Part shown: piece by piece, positions 34,490 through 47,720 of the stretch | How the letters are laid out: the number at the start of each line of letters is the position of its first letter | How positions within the stretch are numbered: the stretch's first letter is position 1 | DNA from: Oxytricha trifallax | Taxonomy: Eukaryota; Ciliophora; Spirotrichea; Sporadotrichida; Oxytrichidae | DNA: 64,000 nucleotides | Direction: 5' to 3' | Assembly: GCA_000711775.1 (NCBI GenBank) | Contig: ARYC01017120.1 | Coordinates: 1 to 64,000 of the forward strand | Notes under the pieces: model-generated | Seen by the model: the letters and a program-made list of their open reading frames with translations, nothing else | Told to the model about the DNA's origin: nothing | Database searches by the model: none | Translations under genes and position numbers: made by a program

Positions 34490-37400
34490 TTTAATTATCA
34501 TACATCATTTCTCTAGATTACCTTAGTCTATCGATTTCTTCCTCTAGTTCCTGGGGTTTCTTTAACCCTTAGATTTCAATGAAGTCTTCCATTAGCTTCA
34601 TTTCCTCTGTATAATTTAGCATATTTATATATAATTCTAAGAAATAGTTTCAGTTAATAGGCCATGCAAATTATATGTAAATTGATATATACAAAGTTAT
34701 ATTTTATATAATTAACTGCATTTTATTATAAGTGCTTCAGAGTAATCCTATTTCTTAAATATGAAATTGCCCTTAAACACCTTATGTTCATGTTTGAATT
34801 AACTAATCTAGCTGAGCAATCTCTATTAAATTCTTAAACCATCAAATAATAAGTGCTGTAGTTAGGGATTCAACTTTCCATTAGTGAATGCTTCATTCAT
34901 TAGTACTTCGATTTACTTGAATGCTTTCTCTTTTTTAATCAATAAAAAGAAATTATAAGAAATTAATAGTTCCTTCATAATACAATCAATTATCAAGTTG
35001 ATCCTAGATAATTTTGATATGATATTAATATTTAATATTACTAAATAATGTAGTGAATGATAGCCATAAGTATAGCTTTAACATCAACTCTTGCTACATA
35101 TAGCATTTTACATCTAAGTAGCAATTTAATGACATTTGGTCTGTTTACTTCCTCATAATGTTCAAATATGCGTTCAAGTGAGACATCAGCTGGGATCATA
35201 TTGTTGGTCAGAATCTCTATTTCACACTTTAAAATTAGCTAAAATTAAGAAGTATTTTATGATATATATCCTATATCATAAAAAGGAAAATAATTAAAAA
35301 ATATGAGATATTTCATAAATTTGTTTATAAATATATGATTGTGGTCTTAGCTCTATCATGAAATTCTTAGAGCATCTCAGGTTAATTATAAGTCCTTGCT
35401 TTCTTCTTTAATAATGATGCTTTATAGGTAGCTTCAATCTCAGTGTACATTTATTTGTTTTCTGGACTATGTATAAATAAAATATTGAAACAAAAGAGAA
35501 ACTTACTTAAAGTTATCTTCGATTTAAACTGGAGTTTGATTCTAGTCAACAACATCATTAGGATTTAAAATAAAAAAATGAAAATGATAAATTAGTTTTT
35601 AAAATAGATCACAGCATATAACTAAGTATAAAATTTAAGATTTGCTACATTTTCTTGAGCTTATTTGAATTTCTACTCAGCTTAGTATTTCTTATAAACA
35701 TATTTATAGATCTAGGCTCTTGACCAATCTTAATTTCGCTTTGGGATATATTCCTCAGGATTAGGCTCGTTATTTTTTAAAACTACTTCTTAAGTTTGTA
35801 TTTCTATTGATACTCTATCTGGTTGATTATATAAAAAGATTAATATAGTAAGTTTTGGGGGGGGAAGTTTCCTGCACTCGAGGAAGTTTCCTGCACTGTT
35901 TTTATCTTTATGCTAAATTTAATAAATTTTACATAAATAAAAAAATTTTATATTTTTATGACCCATTAAATATTAAGAGCATATTGTTCATCATTGAAGT
36001 AGCTCAAGAAGATTTAGTCTAACATTATATAGGCATGGTAAGAACAAGATAAATTGAATCAGAATGACACTAACAATTGCATACAATATTGGAATTACTA
36101 TAGTAAAGTAATGTATAATTAAGAGACAGAACCTACAAATATCATATGAAAAATGTCAGAGTTTTTGGAATCTGAAGAGAGATATTGACTATTGATTGAT
36201 AAATTGAAGTATAATTAAAACAATGAAATTAGTCCTTAAGTTGGTTGATAGTTGTTATAAAGATTAATTAAATTAAAAATAATTAAAAATTAAAAAATTA
36301 AAAAAAGTGCAGGAAACTTCCCTAAAATTTTTTTTATCATAAACCGGTGCAGGAAACTTCCCCCCCCTAAGATTTTACCACAAGAAATTATATTAATAAT
36401 TAAAATGAATTTTTTATTTTGTAATGGTTCCTTAATTCTATCAGTTTCTATGTTTGCACTTTTCCTCATAACTTAAAATTGATCAGCGTCGATTTCAACA
36501 GAACGAGCTCTATTTTCCTCATTCTCACTGAATTCCATAGGTGAAGTAGACTCGTCTCGTCTTGGTTTTATCAACGGGCCTTAGAATTCAAATTTAGGGG
36601 ACTGATTTGAATGAATGTTTTTATGAGTATGTGGATGCTACCTTTTGCCGTGATGATTGGTGCTACAAACATGGCTTGATAATTTACTTCTTCCCATTAA
36701 TCTATCATAGAGTTAATCCTCAATCCAAGCTGGAGGAGATCTAGCCCCTGGGCTTTGACCGAAACTCTACATCATGCTTTACCTTCGATTAGGGCTACGG
36801 CTTTCAATTATACTCTTATTTGCAAAACTCGAGCCAAATTACTATTAATTAAACCCTAAACCCATAGGAGTTTTGTTACTTTGCTGATCTTACTAGCTCC
36901 CTTTATAGTTGCTACTGTTATTCGCTAAAATTTATTGCATCTGTATTTAATTGGCACCTTATCTACCCATTTTGGTATTATTTTCTGTCCTCAACCCTTC
37001 ATTATACATTTCCCCTATATAATCACCAGCTAGTGACCCCCCTTGATTCTAAACTAAAAGTGGGAACTTCATGCCAGTCGTTGAATTAGTTTGAGTCAAG
37101 TTTTTCTATTATAAATTTATATCTGAGGAGTTAAGTTATATTGATCTACCATTAGGACTGAAATTATTGTTGTTTATAGTCATTTCTTAACTTTGATAGT
37201 TTTGCATCATTTCCATTTTGGTTTAAGCCTCAGAGGGTGTCAAAATATTTTACTAATTTTTATGACTTTTGTTTATGATTTATGAGCTATGAACAGTTGA
37301 ATTATGATTGATATGTTTATTAGATGGTGATTGAGTTGCTTGATTTACAAATTGCTTTTATGTATTATTCATAAGAATTTAACCCTTAATCGGTGATTAT

Positions 37401-39838
37401 GTGTTATGTAGAGATTATTTCTGATCTTGCAAGAAAACATTGGGATTAAAAGTGTGATCAAAAGTAACTTAATTCACTCCATTTTGAGATACCTGTTGCA
37501 TGTTGCTGTTCCTATTAAAACTTTAATTGTTTTGCACAGGTGGCAATTAAGCCAACCTAACATTTTTTAATTATTAAACGTTTTATTGACTACCCTAAGG
37601 GTGGTTGTGATATAGATGATTGTGATTTTTCTCCATTAACTTTTGATGGTTTTAATCTGAATAGTAGTACTTCTCAAAGTCTTTATTTTTATTAAAATTT
37701 AAATATATTTATAAATAATTAAAACGTATAGTATTAACTACAAAATTATATTTAAAAATCTTAGTTATCATGCTGATTTCTTCTCAAACTTTAATTGTTT
37801 TAACTGGGAACTTCCCTCCTGCGTTTATTATCTGAATTAAACATGTGATTATCGCTCTCATAATTTGGTTAATGATTGTGTTAATGGATTTAGTGACTAT
37901 GATGATTATGATAATCATGATATTTTTTGAACAAAGTAAATTGTATTTTATAATTAAAAATAATAATTCATAATTCAAAATGGGGATGCAGAAGATGAGC
38001 TGTGTATTCATTAAAAATGTAAGTTACAATAAATATATTTAACATTTAATTTTTATAGGGGTTGCACCTGGCAAGAGCAAAAGTAGAAGCAGACTGAAGA
38101 CTGACAGAGGAGCTCAAAAAATTGAGAAAAATTTACACTCATGTTGATGGTTCAAGATACGAAGGAGAATAACAAGATGACAGGCAAAAATATAGATATA
38201 AATTATTCATTTCTATAATTCATATTTGATTTATTATAAATTAATGTTGTAACTAACTTTTTTTTCTTTAAAAAATACCATGAATCTTAATTGTTGTTAT
38301 TATGATTATGATGATGTTAATGAATGTATTGATTATAATCTTACTACTACTACTATGACTGCTTATGTGCCAGATTATTCTACCCCTTTTTCAAATAATC
38401 CTAGTTCTTCATTTTCTCTCTAAAATTAGCAATATCCTGTGGGAGGAGGTTCTTGCCCTGATAAAGCGCTAAATTACCTAAATATTAGGGACTGTGCTTG
38501 TGCTAGCAGTATTAGCAATGATGATGAATCCTGCGTGGGCTAATAAACTAATCAAATTCATAATTAATCTGATTTCACATGAAATTATATATTCTGTGAA
38601 CGTACTTCTTTGTGTAGAATTTGGGAGCTTGGTTGATCTAAGTCTGATTCATGATAAGTCGGTACTCTTTTTATCTATCGTTGCTTCTTATTTTCGATTA
38701 GTTTTGTCTTTGAGCCATGTGTTAAGAGTAATCAAAAGAAATTAAAAAGTTTTTAATTTATATATATATATATATATATATTCATTTTATTAGTAATAAT
38801 GCCCTATCTAGATGATTTAATTACTAAATTTTATAATGAGAAGATATATTTTTATTTTATTTTATATTAAGAAGCAGTTTCAAGTGTTTGCTAAGTGTCG
38901 ATATGTTCTCTTCTATTGTTTCCCTTAGGTGAATTATTAGCTGCATCAGATTCTTAAGAATTATAGGCAATTTTATCATGAAACTGCTGCAGATTAATAT
39001 TGTTCACTGGCTTAATTTTCATTAGAGGTTTTTGAGAATTTAACTTTATTGTAGTTTTAGAGCGATTTTCAATCGTTAATATTTACTAATGCTAGTTTTA
39101 ATACTGGTCTTAATTGTGAATTTGTATTTCAGGGAATTATTGCTGATTATAAAAAAATGAAAAAGCATTAACGCTATATTCGCTTATACAAATAAAACTC
39201 TTAATCCAGAAATTATTAATTATAAATTTGAAATCTATTAATTAATTGCTTCTATATGTATGATTAATCAAACTAGAGTTTTCCTGCAGTATTCTCAAAA
39301 AAGTCCTTTCTTAACTTAATTTTCTTCTTTCTGTGAGTCCTGTATCTATCCTCAGAGCCCACATACCCCTTAATTTAAACGTTTTCTGGGACATTATGCT
39401 AAATACTTCTACCAATTTATTATTGTTACATTTATTAATTATCTTGTGTATGGTTTTAGTTTTTTAAGTATACTGGCTGCTATAGTGAATGTAGATTGGT
39501 ATTGTTTTATTATTTTTAATTAAGAGAGTTGTAGAGGTTTTTGGATTTACTGTTGTTCAAATCGTTGTTGAAGTCTTCATCTTGTGACATTAAACCTGGT
39601 ATACTTGAGTCAATTTTACTATGACTGAGAGGTTCATTGAATTTAAGTAAAAGATAAAAAATTTCATAGTTAATTTCAAGAATTGGCACCTTTATACATT
39701 ATATATTTAGCCAAATTAATCTTCTAACCAGCAAAAATCTCTTAAAAATATGCTATTAAATAATTCATTTAATGGTTCAATAGTGCTTTTATATCCACTA
39801 TTACTAAACGCTTATTATTATTATTAATCCATTCCATT
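34490..39838 (-). CDS. long Q/N/S-rich protein, main part, unrecognised
   Basis: A series of minus-strand coding blocks with many TAA/TAG=Gln. From N- to C-terminal: about 39720-39838, 39515-39660, 39270-39400, 38860-39150, 38281-38745 (one in-frame TGA), a Ser/Asn/Gln-rich disordered part 36420-37150 (MGLGFNQQQFGSSFANKS, SPGARSPPAWIEDQLYDRLM), then helical blocks: EEYIPKRNQDWSRAQIYKYV (35700), MYTEIEATYKASLLKKKA (35440), NNMIPADVSLERIFEHYEEV (35190) and EEMKLMEDFIEIQGLKKPQE (34600). Spacers between them are AT-rich. The C-terminal part looks like a helical or coiled-coil domain; no family recognised. The gene continues upstream past the insert at 39839-41361. Confidence 0.6.
35857..36368. 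mobile_element. MITE with poly-G inverted ends, about 510 bp
   Basis: The left end is a run of eight or more G followed by AAGTTTCCTGCAC, with a second copy of GGAAGTTTCCTGCACT just inside (35881-35896). The right end is the inverted form, again with two copies of GTGCAGGAAACTTCC (about 36308 and 36343) and a run of C. The interior is AT-rich without a supported ORF. It lies in the spacer between two coding blocks of the Q/N-rich gene and would be eliminated with it. The G8 tract and doubled subterminal 15-mer are unusual. Confidence 0.85.
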
Positions 39839-41346
39839 ATTAAATTAAAACGAACTAAAAATTACGTACTAATAGTTCCCACCCAATCTTGTTCAAATGA
39901 TAAAATCTGACTTACAAAATCTAAGCTACCCACTATCGAAGCTGTATCAAACACAACCAATGATACTAATCTCTCTCAAAGATAACTAACTCATCTATAG
40001 AAAATTATAAAACTCGGGTCTCGATACGAGACTGAGTAAGAGAGAAAAATCCTTCATTCTAAGGACATGGTACCTACTAATGAGCTTCAAAACATTTAAA
40101 GTTTTCCTAAGTAATGAAAACTTGACACAACAAGTAGCAACTGGGCACATAATTAACTTCCTTACTACATGGAAACATAAAAATGAGAATACAGTTCAAC
40201 TACTATTAATAATCGCTAAAATCTCAAAGGAAGCACACAGGCTAGCTCTTCAAAAAGAAGCAACCCTCTCGGATTGGACATACTCAGAAACTGAGGAAAG
40301 TTACTACTCACTAGAGAACGAACCTTTCCTATACAATACCCTAAGAGAGCAAATACGTCATAGATCGGTATCTTCCAGAACAGAAAATTTTCTGACCAAC
40401 ACACTACAACAGAATCTGACAAATGACGTCACACTACCTAATACTAATTAATAGAGTAAGATGATATAACAGATATCATAACTTGACCAATAAATATCTA
40501 AAGTTTAAACCAAGCTATAAAATCAAGTAAACTCAATTAACAATGTAAGTCCAACAAGCCTAAACACAATCGAGATCTAGGCTGAGAACCAAGTCTAAAC
40601 ATAATAGATAATACAAAAACCAGACACTATTATGATAGAATAAGAAGAAGAAAAGAAGGAGGAACAACCTCCAAGAACTTCAGTGCCCAGACAACCTCTC
40701 AAGTAATTTGTCCCCTTAGGACCACCACTTGACAAAATCCTTTCCTTTTAGGAGAAACCTAAATTCTCCATGCTACTAAAAGAAGAAGAGCTTCAAAGAT
40801 ACGAATAATAATTTGGTTAATACTCCCTATAACAACTAAAAAAGTACCTTATCTTCTTAAAAAACGTAGAAGACAAAAAGAAGCTCTTTACTATTAAGCA
40901 AAACAATATGAACTCTTTAATGTTCCTCAGAAGACATATAGAGCATATAGTCAGGGGAAAGGTAGGTAAACACTAAGAAGCTCACATTACAAATATCACA
41001 GAAGCAATAGAAGTATATGAAGACGATAACTACACATTCAATCCAAACAAGGAGATATACAAAGAGCTACATATGGACTTCATAAGAGTACTAACTTTTG
41101 TGAGAAAATCACTCACCAAAACATAAGAAATGGAAGGTGGTGAAAGTGAGTATGAAGAACTACCTTACGCATACGACGACTCAAACTGGTAGAGCCGTCT
41201 AAATCGCTCAGAAATAGACAGTGAGAACGATTGGGAAGATTATTGAATTAACTAATTATATATAATCAAAACTATTAAAAGGGCTTGACCCTTACATGCT
41301 GCCATGCTTACTATGATCGGGGGTCCCCAGAGACCTCAATGTGATC

Positions 41347-41361
<15 letters not shown>
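39839..41361 (+). mobile_element. retroposon-like insert, about 1.5 kb, flanked by 27-bp direct repeats
   Basis: TTATTATTATTATTAATCC followed by ATTCCATT occurs at 39812-39838 and again at 41362-41388. Between them lies a single-ORF element whose 3' end carries a GC-richer tail (GGGGGTCCCCAGAGACCTC, then AATGTGATC) followed by (TTA)n. A long target duplication with a simple-repeat tail is typical of target-primed (non-LTR, LINE/SINE-type) insertion. The flanking repeat is itself minus-strand coding for NGMDQQQQ of the Q/N-rich gene, and excision between the repeats restores that gene's frame. No reverse transcriptase was seen, so the class is inferred from structure. Confidence 0.65.
40080..41246 (+). 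CDS. intact 388-aa ORF of the retroposon-like element
   Basis: ATG at 40080 to TGA 41244-41246, 389 codons, uninterrupted by intron or IES and using many TAA/TAG as Gln. The N-terminal third is helical (TTWKHKNENTVQLLLIIAKI), the middle is Gln-rich with an EEEKKEEQPPR stretch, and the C-terminal half is charged (KYLIFLKNVEDKKKLF, FLRRHIEHIVRGKVGKH) ending in an acidic tail (DSENDWEDY). It resembles in general make-up an ORF1-type nucleic-acid-binding protein, but I recognise no domain. It is unusual as a full intact ORF carried in DNA that must be removed to restore a host gene. Confidence 0.7.
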
Positions 41362-41378
<17 letters not shown>

Positions 41379-42258
41379 CCATTCCATTTCCACTCACATC
41401 CAACTGGAAATACTTAGCAATTTTATCGTTTTCATTCTTCTCAAATTTATAATTAAGATTTCGCATTTAATTCAGCTATTTCTTGAGAATTGTGTGAATG
41501 AGAAATTCCTTCTCAGCTGCTTCTTTTGATTGGGCATGCGTGAAGTCTTGGTGATTTCTTGGCAGAGATTTGTATGTCTGTTTTTAAGTTTTACTACTAT
41601 AAATAAACAATTATTAATGTATAAATGAATGGTTGGAGGTCTTATAAATTTCATTTAATAAAATGTTCTAAAATTTCCATATATATTTATAATAAATTCA
41701 TCGAATATATTATACTTTTAAGCTGATTTATTTATATTTGGGAACTTCATTTCTAAGCTATTTTATTAGTTTTATATGTTTAGATCATCAATGCTTTAAA
41801 TTATAAATTTCTGAGAACTTATATATTTATTGGATTTATAGTATTGATGTGATGTTAATAAAAAAGTAAAAATATTATCTTTATATAATATAATCTTAGG
41901 ACAAAACCTATAATTATATCAAGACTTTAGTACAAAAATTTATTTATATTCTATAAATAATTTGTTTTTACAATTAAAAGAGCAAAAAAATAAAAATTTA
42001 TAAAATGTTTAATTTTTTGAAATATTTTCACTATACTCTAATAAAATATATAAATAAAATTAATAATTTTATAAGTATTTTATAAATGCCTGGCTACTGG
42101 TGCTTCTACTTATGATTAGTATTAGAAACTTATCTGATGTTATTCTACTAGGGACTCCCCTATATATTATTATTGTAGTAACTAGTTCTCTAGCTCATTT
42201 CATTTATGGGACTCATTACCCCCTCGTAATTAGTGATTTTTCTGGGTTTTTAGTCCAT
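41362..42258 (-). CDS. Q/N-rich protein, N-terminal segments
   Basis: Two minus-strand blocks. The first starts at ATG 42258 (MDQKPRKITNYEGVMSPINE) and runs to about 42085 with Asn/Gln-rich sequence. The second is at 41585-41362 (SKEAAEKEFLIHTILKKQL ... YFQLDVSGNGMDQQQQ). The second ends exactly in the 27-bp repeat that borders the retroposon-like insert; the other copy continues QQQAFSNSGYKSTIEPLNEL at 39838. An AT-rich spacer of about 500 bp separates the two blocks. The start choice rests on the first Met of the N-terminal block. Function unknown. Confidence 0.55.
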
Positions 42259-42299
42259 TTTGCTACTATAAAAAAGAGGTTAGGATTTTAGAAGTATAA

Positions 42300-43680
42300 T
42301 TAAATCTTTATTGAGAGATATAATATATTTGGATTTACAAAAGAAATATTATAAAGATAGTAATGACTATACTTTCGTATAGAATAATTCCTTACTTTGT
42401 ATATTGCTGTAGATCTTGCTAAGAATATGGATTTTGTTTGAAAAATATAATAATAAATCATTATTTTATATTTATGTACTTATGCTGTGAATAAATTTCT
42501 ATTTAAAAAAGAATAAAATTATTATTAATTATTTGTTAGTTAAGGTGCTATTAATAATCCATTAAATTTTAATAATATTAATTCTCGATTATATATTTAT
42601 TCTTTTTAACTAGTTTTTTTATCTCAAAATTTAACATAATAAGGGAATAAATCATATTTATTTTTTGTTTGGTAATAAATAATTTATTTTTATTAAAATT
42701 AATTAAATTCAACAAAATTTGTTTCACTTAATACTCCAAAATCAACGTGATAATCAGGTTTATATAGAAAATATAAACAAATTACTTGTAAACATATATT
42801 TGTTACTTATATAATTAGCATCTTTTTAGTGAATTGTAAATAGTATAAATTGCTCATGATTTTAATAATTTATTGGGTATTTGTAAAATCATTTTTATCT
42901 AATAAAATATTATTAAAAATTAAATTAAATAAATGGAAATATTAATGTTTTTATATTCAAATGCCCCCTAAAAATTTATAATTCTAAAAGTAATATAGAA
43001 GGAATAAAATAAATATGAGAAAAGAATAATAATTATTTAATAAAAAGTCTATGGAAAATTATTTACAAATATGATGATCGAAATTGGATTATTTCATAAC
43101 CAAAATATATTTTATTGACTAAAAATAATTTGTTTTATTTTTACCTGCGGGTTCAACAATTTTACTTGTCTCTTATCAGACTTAATAAAATTATTAAATT
43201 TAATATAAGGTAAATTAATTCTAAAATGTAGATGAATTCAGATTAAATCAATTTAATTAAACATTCTAATCATAAAATGGTGTATTTTTTCAACTTAAAT
43301 TGATATTTTATTTGATTAAATTCTCAAATTTAATTCTACAATAATGAACAATACACTTTGCTAACGTCTTTTTCTGTTTTAAATAAAAACAACAACATTT
43401 ATTTCTTTATTTTTCAAATTTTTAATATTAATTACTAATAAAATTTCATTTATCTTGTTATAATAAAAATAAAAAGACAATTAATTATGTTTATTCTGTA
43501 AAGACATATTGTATATTGTTCCATAATAATATCTCTGTACTTAAATTCAAGTGTTCTTGCTTATAAGTGCTACCAGGGTAATGTTATTGTTAAAATTATT
43601 TATTAAATTCAATTTTTAAATTAAAATTATTAAAAATTAGTTTTTATTAAAGAAAATAAATATATATATATATATATATA
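42300..43680. other. AT-rich spacer
   Basis: Extremely AT-rich with a (TA)n tract near 43660-43680; no coding supported. It separates the divergent Q/N-rich gene and the large membrane-protein gene. Confidence 0.4.
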
Positions 43681-43689
43681 ATTACAATC

Positions 43690-46035
43690 ACACAAGTGGA
43701 GGAACTGAGAACTAATATGATAAATTTTTTGACGTTGATTTCCATGCTTCTACTGATCAATAAATTATATATATTAATTTTATCAAGCCGCTTCTTGTGG
43801 TTATACTTCAAACACATTAATTTATGTTTATTATAGTATTTCTATTTTAAAACTATCTAAAATTTCCAGAAGATTCATGAGTATTTAATGCATTCTAGCA
43901 TTATATAAAAAACAATATTATTAATATTTAAAACAGCAACTCAGAGTTTAGTTTTAGCACATAGTATGTTGATAGAAGGCCTATGATAGCAAAATATGAT
44001 CTCAATGTGAATTATAGGTAAATTATTTTTATTATTATTTTTTTTAAATTGTTAAGTCAATTATATAATTAATTATCACTGGCGAAAAGCTTATAGTACC
44101 CAACTTAACATATAGTTATTTTATAAATCGTTAATTAAACTTATTATAATTTAAAAAAAGGCATTTTAAAGATAAAATAAATATAGTTATCTGGAGCCAT
44201 AAATCATTGCAAATTTTCTTAAAGTGGGAATTTTATTGTGGCCAATATGTTTACTGGGTAGTTTTATTACAACACAGATGGGCTCCTGATCGTTAAAATA
44301 AAAGCATAAATTTGTTAAATATTTTATTATAGTTTAATAAAAATAGATTCCTAAATAATAAAATGAAATTAATATAATTAAACTATTTATTATAATGCAA
44401 CAGATGGTACAGCAATAAGAGCTATTTATGTAAGTGGTGACTTTGTAATCAGAAAAATTAGTATTTTATTATATCTTAATTTTAAACTAAAATAAATTAT
44501 TAATTGATTGATTTAAGTGTATAATTATATTGAACAGTCTAGTCAACCTTCTATCAATCTTCAATGATAATGCTTAAAGATGATAAAACAATATTATTAT
44601 TCCAATAATATCTAGTTACTAAGAAAAAATAGAATTTATTTGAATAAATTAATAAAATAAAATATTGAGGCTTCTGAGTGAAGGACATGATCGACTTATT
44701 TTAATGAAAATTGATTATACAAACTTAGCCATTAAACAGAGCCCTGTAATCTAGAAATATTTCAGTTCTAATTTCAGGCAGTAATCTAGAGCATTTCAAA
44801 AAATATTTTTTTTTTATATATTTTATTTTTTCCATTAAAATTCAAAAATTATGATTCATATTTAGAGCATTAGCACTGAGTTTGGATGATAAGTACTATA
44901 TATAAGTTTTTTTAAAGATAAATTATTTTTTAAAATATAAGCATAATATATAGTAAAATTTACTTAAAATAGTACCTGTATATTGGCTATACCGCACTAC
45001 AAGAATCACCTTATAGAACAGGAGCTTTTAAAATAAAAACATCTGATTTTTCATATGTTTGGGACAAATTCGTCGAAATTCAAAATATATACACAAACTA
45101 CAGAAAAATTGGATAATTATTAATTTGTTATTTTTAAATTTACTGTGTTCAAAAGAATTTCTAAAATTAATATAAACTTTTGGGCTACAACAAATGTTAT
45201 AGATTTAACATATGAGAAAAGCACAGACACCTAGCATATACTTACATGTCATGGAGATCTGCAAAGTTGGTAATAAATTTAGAATAAATATCATCATCAT
45301 TAAATTTTACTTTTTACTATATTTTCAATGTGTATTATATAAATTTATAAGAGTTATTTTTTATATCAATAATCTTAAATAGTGAGTTAATTAAAATAAC
45401 TTGGTACATGCATCATGTTTCAGTTACCTATTATAAAGAATCAAGGTATTAATAGTATTAAAAATAAAGAAATTGTTAAAAACTTGCATTTTAAATAATT
45501 TAATTAAATTTTCTAATACCTCTCTATTGTTCAAATTTAAGAGCAGAAATTAACTTGACTTATTTTTGTAACAGAGTTTCTTATAAAAATAATTTTAGAA
45601 TGAAATTCTTGAATTATTTTATTTGACAAATTGAATTTTCCAATATTTTTTTATAAGTTAAACACTGTAGTTAAATAAGAAATAGTCGAAATTAATTATT
45701 GAAATACTAAAATTATTTTTTATGCGCATAAAATATAAATTAATTGATAAATTATAAATCCCACTGTAATTATTACATATAATTAAAAGCTATTCAACAG
45801 GAGGAACACAGCCTACAGTCAGAAAGGTTTGGTTAGTTAACAGCTATCTTCAGTATTTTGGCATGGCCGCTAACTAAGAATAATTATTACTATATTTTTT
45901 AATTAAATTTATTAATTTTTAAGTAGCCCTGACTAAAAAATTATTATTTATTATTAATAAAGATTGTGTTGATGTAAAAATGTTTGAAACAGAGAAGAGG
46001 TTTATGATTTTAGTTGCAGCGCCTGGTGATTATAA
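43690..46035 (+). CDS. large membrane protein, N-terminal extracellular part
   Basis: Plus-strand blocks of 60-150 bp separated by AT-rich spacers encode repeat-like units: GNFIVANMFTGQFYYNTDG and LLIVKIKA (44230-44310), DGTAIRAIYVSGDFVIRKI (44405-44465), SEGHDRLILMKIDYTNLA (44680), GYTALQESPYRTGAFKIK (44985), KRFMILVAAPGDYK (45990). The recurring G-x-FI-x-A and D-x-L-x-x-KI pattern resembles short beta-propeller-type repeats in secreted proteins. Many N-x-S/T sites fit an extracellular part. Exact segment borders were not set; the N-terminus and signal peptide were not identified. Confidence 0.5.
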
Positions 46036-46139
46036 AATAAATCACTTTAAATAATCTAAATTAGAGTTATTTTCAAATTTTACATATTTAACTATTTTGG
46101 CAAGAAATCATTATAGTTATTGAGTGGGTATAATATATA

Positions 46140-47720
46140 ATAATAATAATAATATAATGATAATAAGATCACATTGAGGTCTCTGAGGACCGCCGATCGT
46201 TTATATATGGTAATATATTAGGGTCAAGCCATTTTAGATTTAGAGTGCCTGTCAATTGCGACACTAATTTCTTCTACTCTCTGCTCCTGACTTGCTTCAT
46301 TTCCTCTTATTCTTGATGATGATTTTGGTCTTTTTTGATTTAACATTCTTTACGGGTATCGTTCTACTAATTAACTGTTGGAGTATTAACTTAACGCTAT
46401 TGTTGAATAAAATTTTTTCCAAAGAATTTTCGAGTGACTTGGTCTATCTATTATTTATCACATATCTTATGATAGTACAACTAATTTTGTTTTAGTTTTT
46501 CATCTTTCGAATTTTAAAATCATCTTGGCTTGATCCTTAATTTAAGTTTGATAATTAGTTTTTATTATAAAAAATTTATAAGCTTTCTTTCTTATTCTTT
46601 ATTTCTGATGTGGATCTGGTCAAGTTGTCGACTTCTAAATCATTTCTGATGGTAGTCTCTAGCAGAACTTATGGTTTCTGCAAATTCTCTGGCACTTTGG
46701 ATTCAACTCTTGTTTAGTCATTGATGAGTTCATTCTGTGACTGGAGTGTTTATCCAATAATTTGAGTTTTCGCTTCTAATTTTCATACTTATATTTTATA
46801 TTATATTTGTTTGGTAAAAATATTTTAAGGTTAGAAGTCTTTGATCCTCCTGTTTAGTATTGGAAGTGCTTCATCCATTTTTACGATGTTTTTTCCTATT
46901 AAGTAGTGAAAACTGGGGAAAAAGTGAAACTTTAGAAAATGGGGTTTTGTTGGTCGGGTTTCTGGGTTTTGTGATTATCTCAAATTTAAGAGATACTCAA
47001 GCCTGGTTTAAATAATTCATTCCATGTAAATGGTTTAGGAGATTATTAATTGATAAGTTTTCCCCATAAGTCAATTTAAGGCAATACTTTTTTGTGTTAA
47101 AAATAAAGATTTGTATGTAGCCTTAGGTGTAAATATATTTTTATTAGAAATTAAGACTTTGAATTCCTGAAAGTTAGCCTTAGGTGTTTAGTTATTAAAT
47201 AGGGAGACCTTTTATTTTTGAGGTTAACTAAACCTATGAATGTATGTCTGATAGAAAAGACTCTGTTTCTAGTCATTTTACAAAAGACTTGTATATTTCT
47301 CTTTGTCTGGCTAATAAAAAGAAAAAGGAGTATAAATGTGCTCTTCTTGTTATTTCGAATATTATTTTCCTTTTAGCGTTCTTCTTTGTATTTTTGCCTC
47401 AATAGTTTTAATGAAGCGAGACGAGAAATAGTCTGTCATATTAGGTTCATCTAGTGAACAAGATAAAAGATTCTTTCTTGATAATTGAGATCGATATTTA
47501 AGAGTCACATTGTAAAAAATTCTGCTATTTTTTCTTAGAACTCATCATTAAAATATGAGAAGTAATAATCCCTCGTCTTTTTCAAGATTTAAATCACCGC
47601 TGTTGGTGAAATGATGGGAGTAGTTTTAGTTGACTTATCGTTAAGTAGGAAAGTTTCTCATTATCGTGTTATCGTCACTAATCATGTAGGTGCAACCCAT
47701 TAATTTATTAAGTTAATAAT
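46140..47720 (-). mobile_element. second retroposon-like element, related 3' tail, minus strand
   Basis: At 46155-46230 the minus strand ends in GGTCCTCAGAGACCTC then AATGTGATC and a (TTA)-rich tail, matching the last 70 bp of the element at 41280-41350. The related segment also shares GGCTTGACCC further in. Upstream on the minus strand an open frame of about 190 codons (KVPENLQKPQVLLETT ... KTKIIIKNKRK) ends near 46300, but it is not clearly similar to the 388-aa ORF. The two elements thus share a 3' tail while their bodies differ or have diverged. It lies in a spacer of the large membrane-protein gene. The 5' end near 47700 is approximate. Confidence 0.5.

Noticed and set aside
38755-38782. 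(TA)n tracts as promoters or origins
   Set aside because: Similar tracts occur at 19575, 43660, 58150 and 62590 without consistent context; they are simple repeats of AT-rich DNA.
41284-46230. One 5-kb transposon bounded by the inverted GACCTCAATGTGATC tails
   Set aside because: The left tail has its own element body and 27-bp target duplication on its other side, and host coding segments of two genes lie between the tails. Two separate elements fit better.
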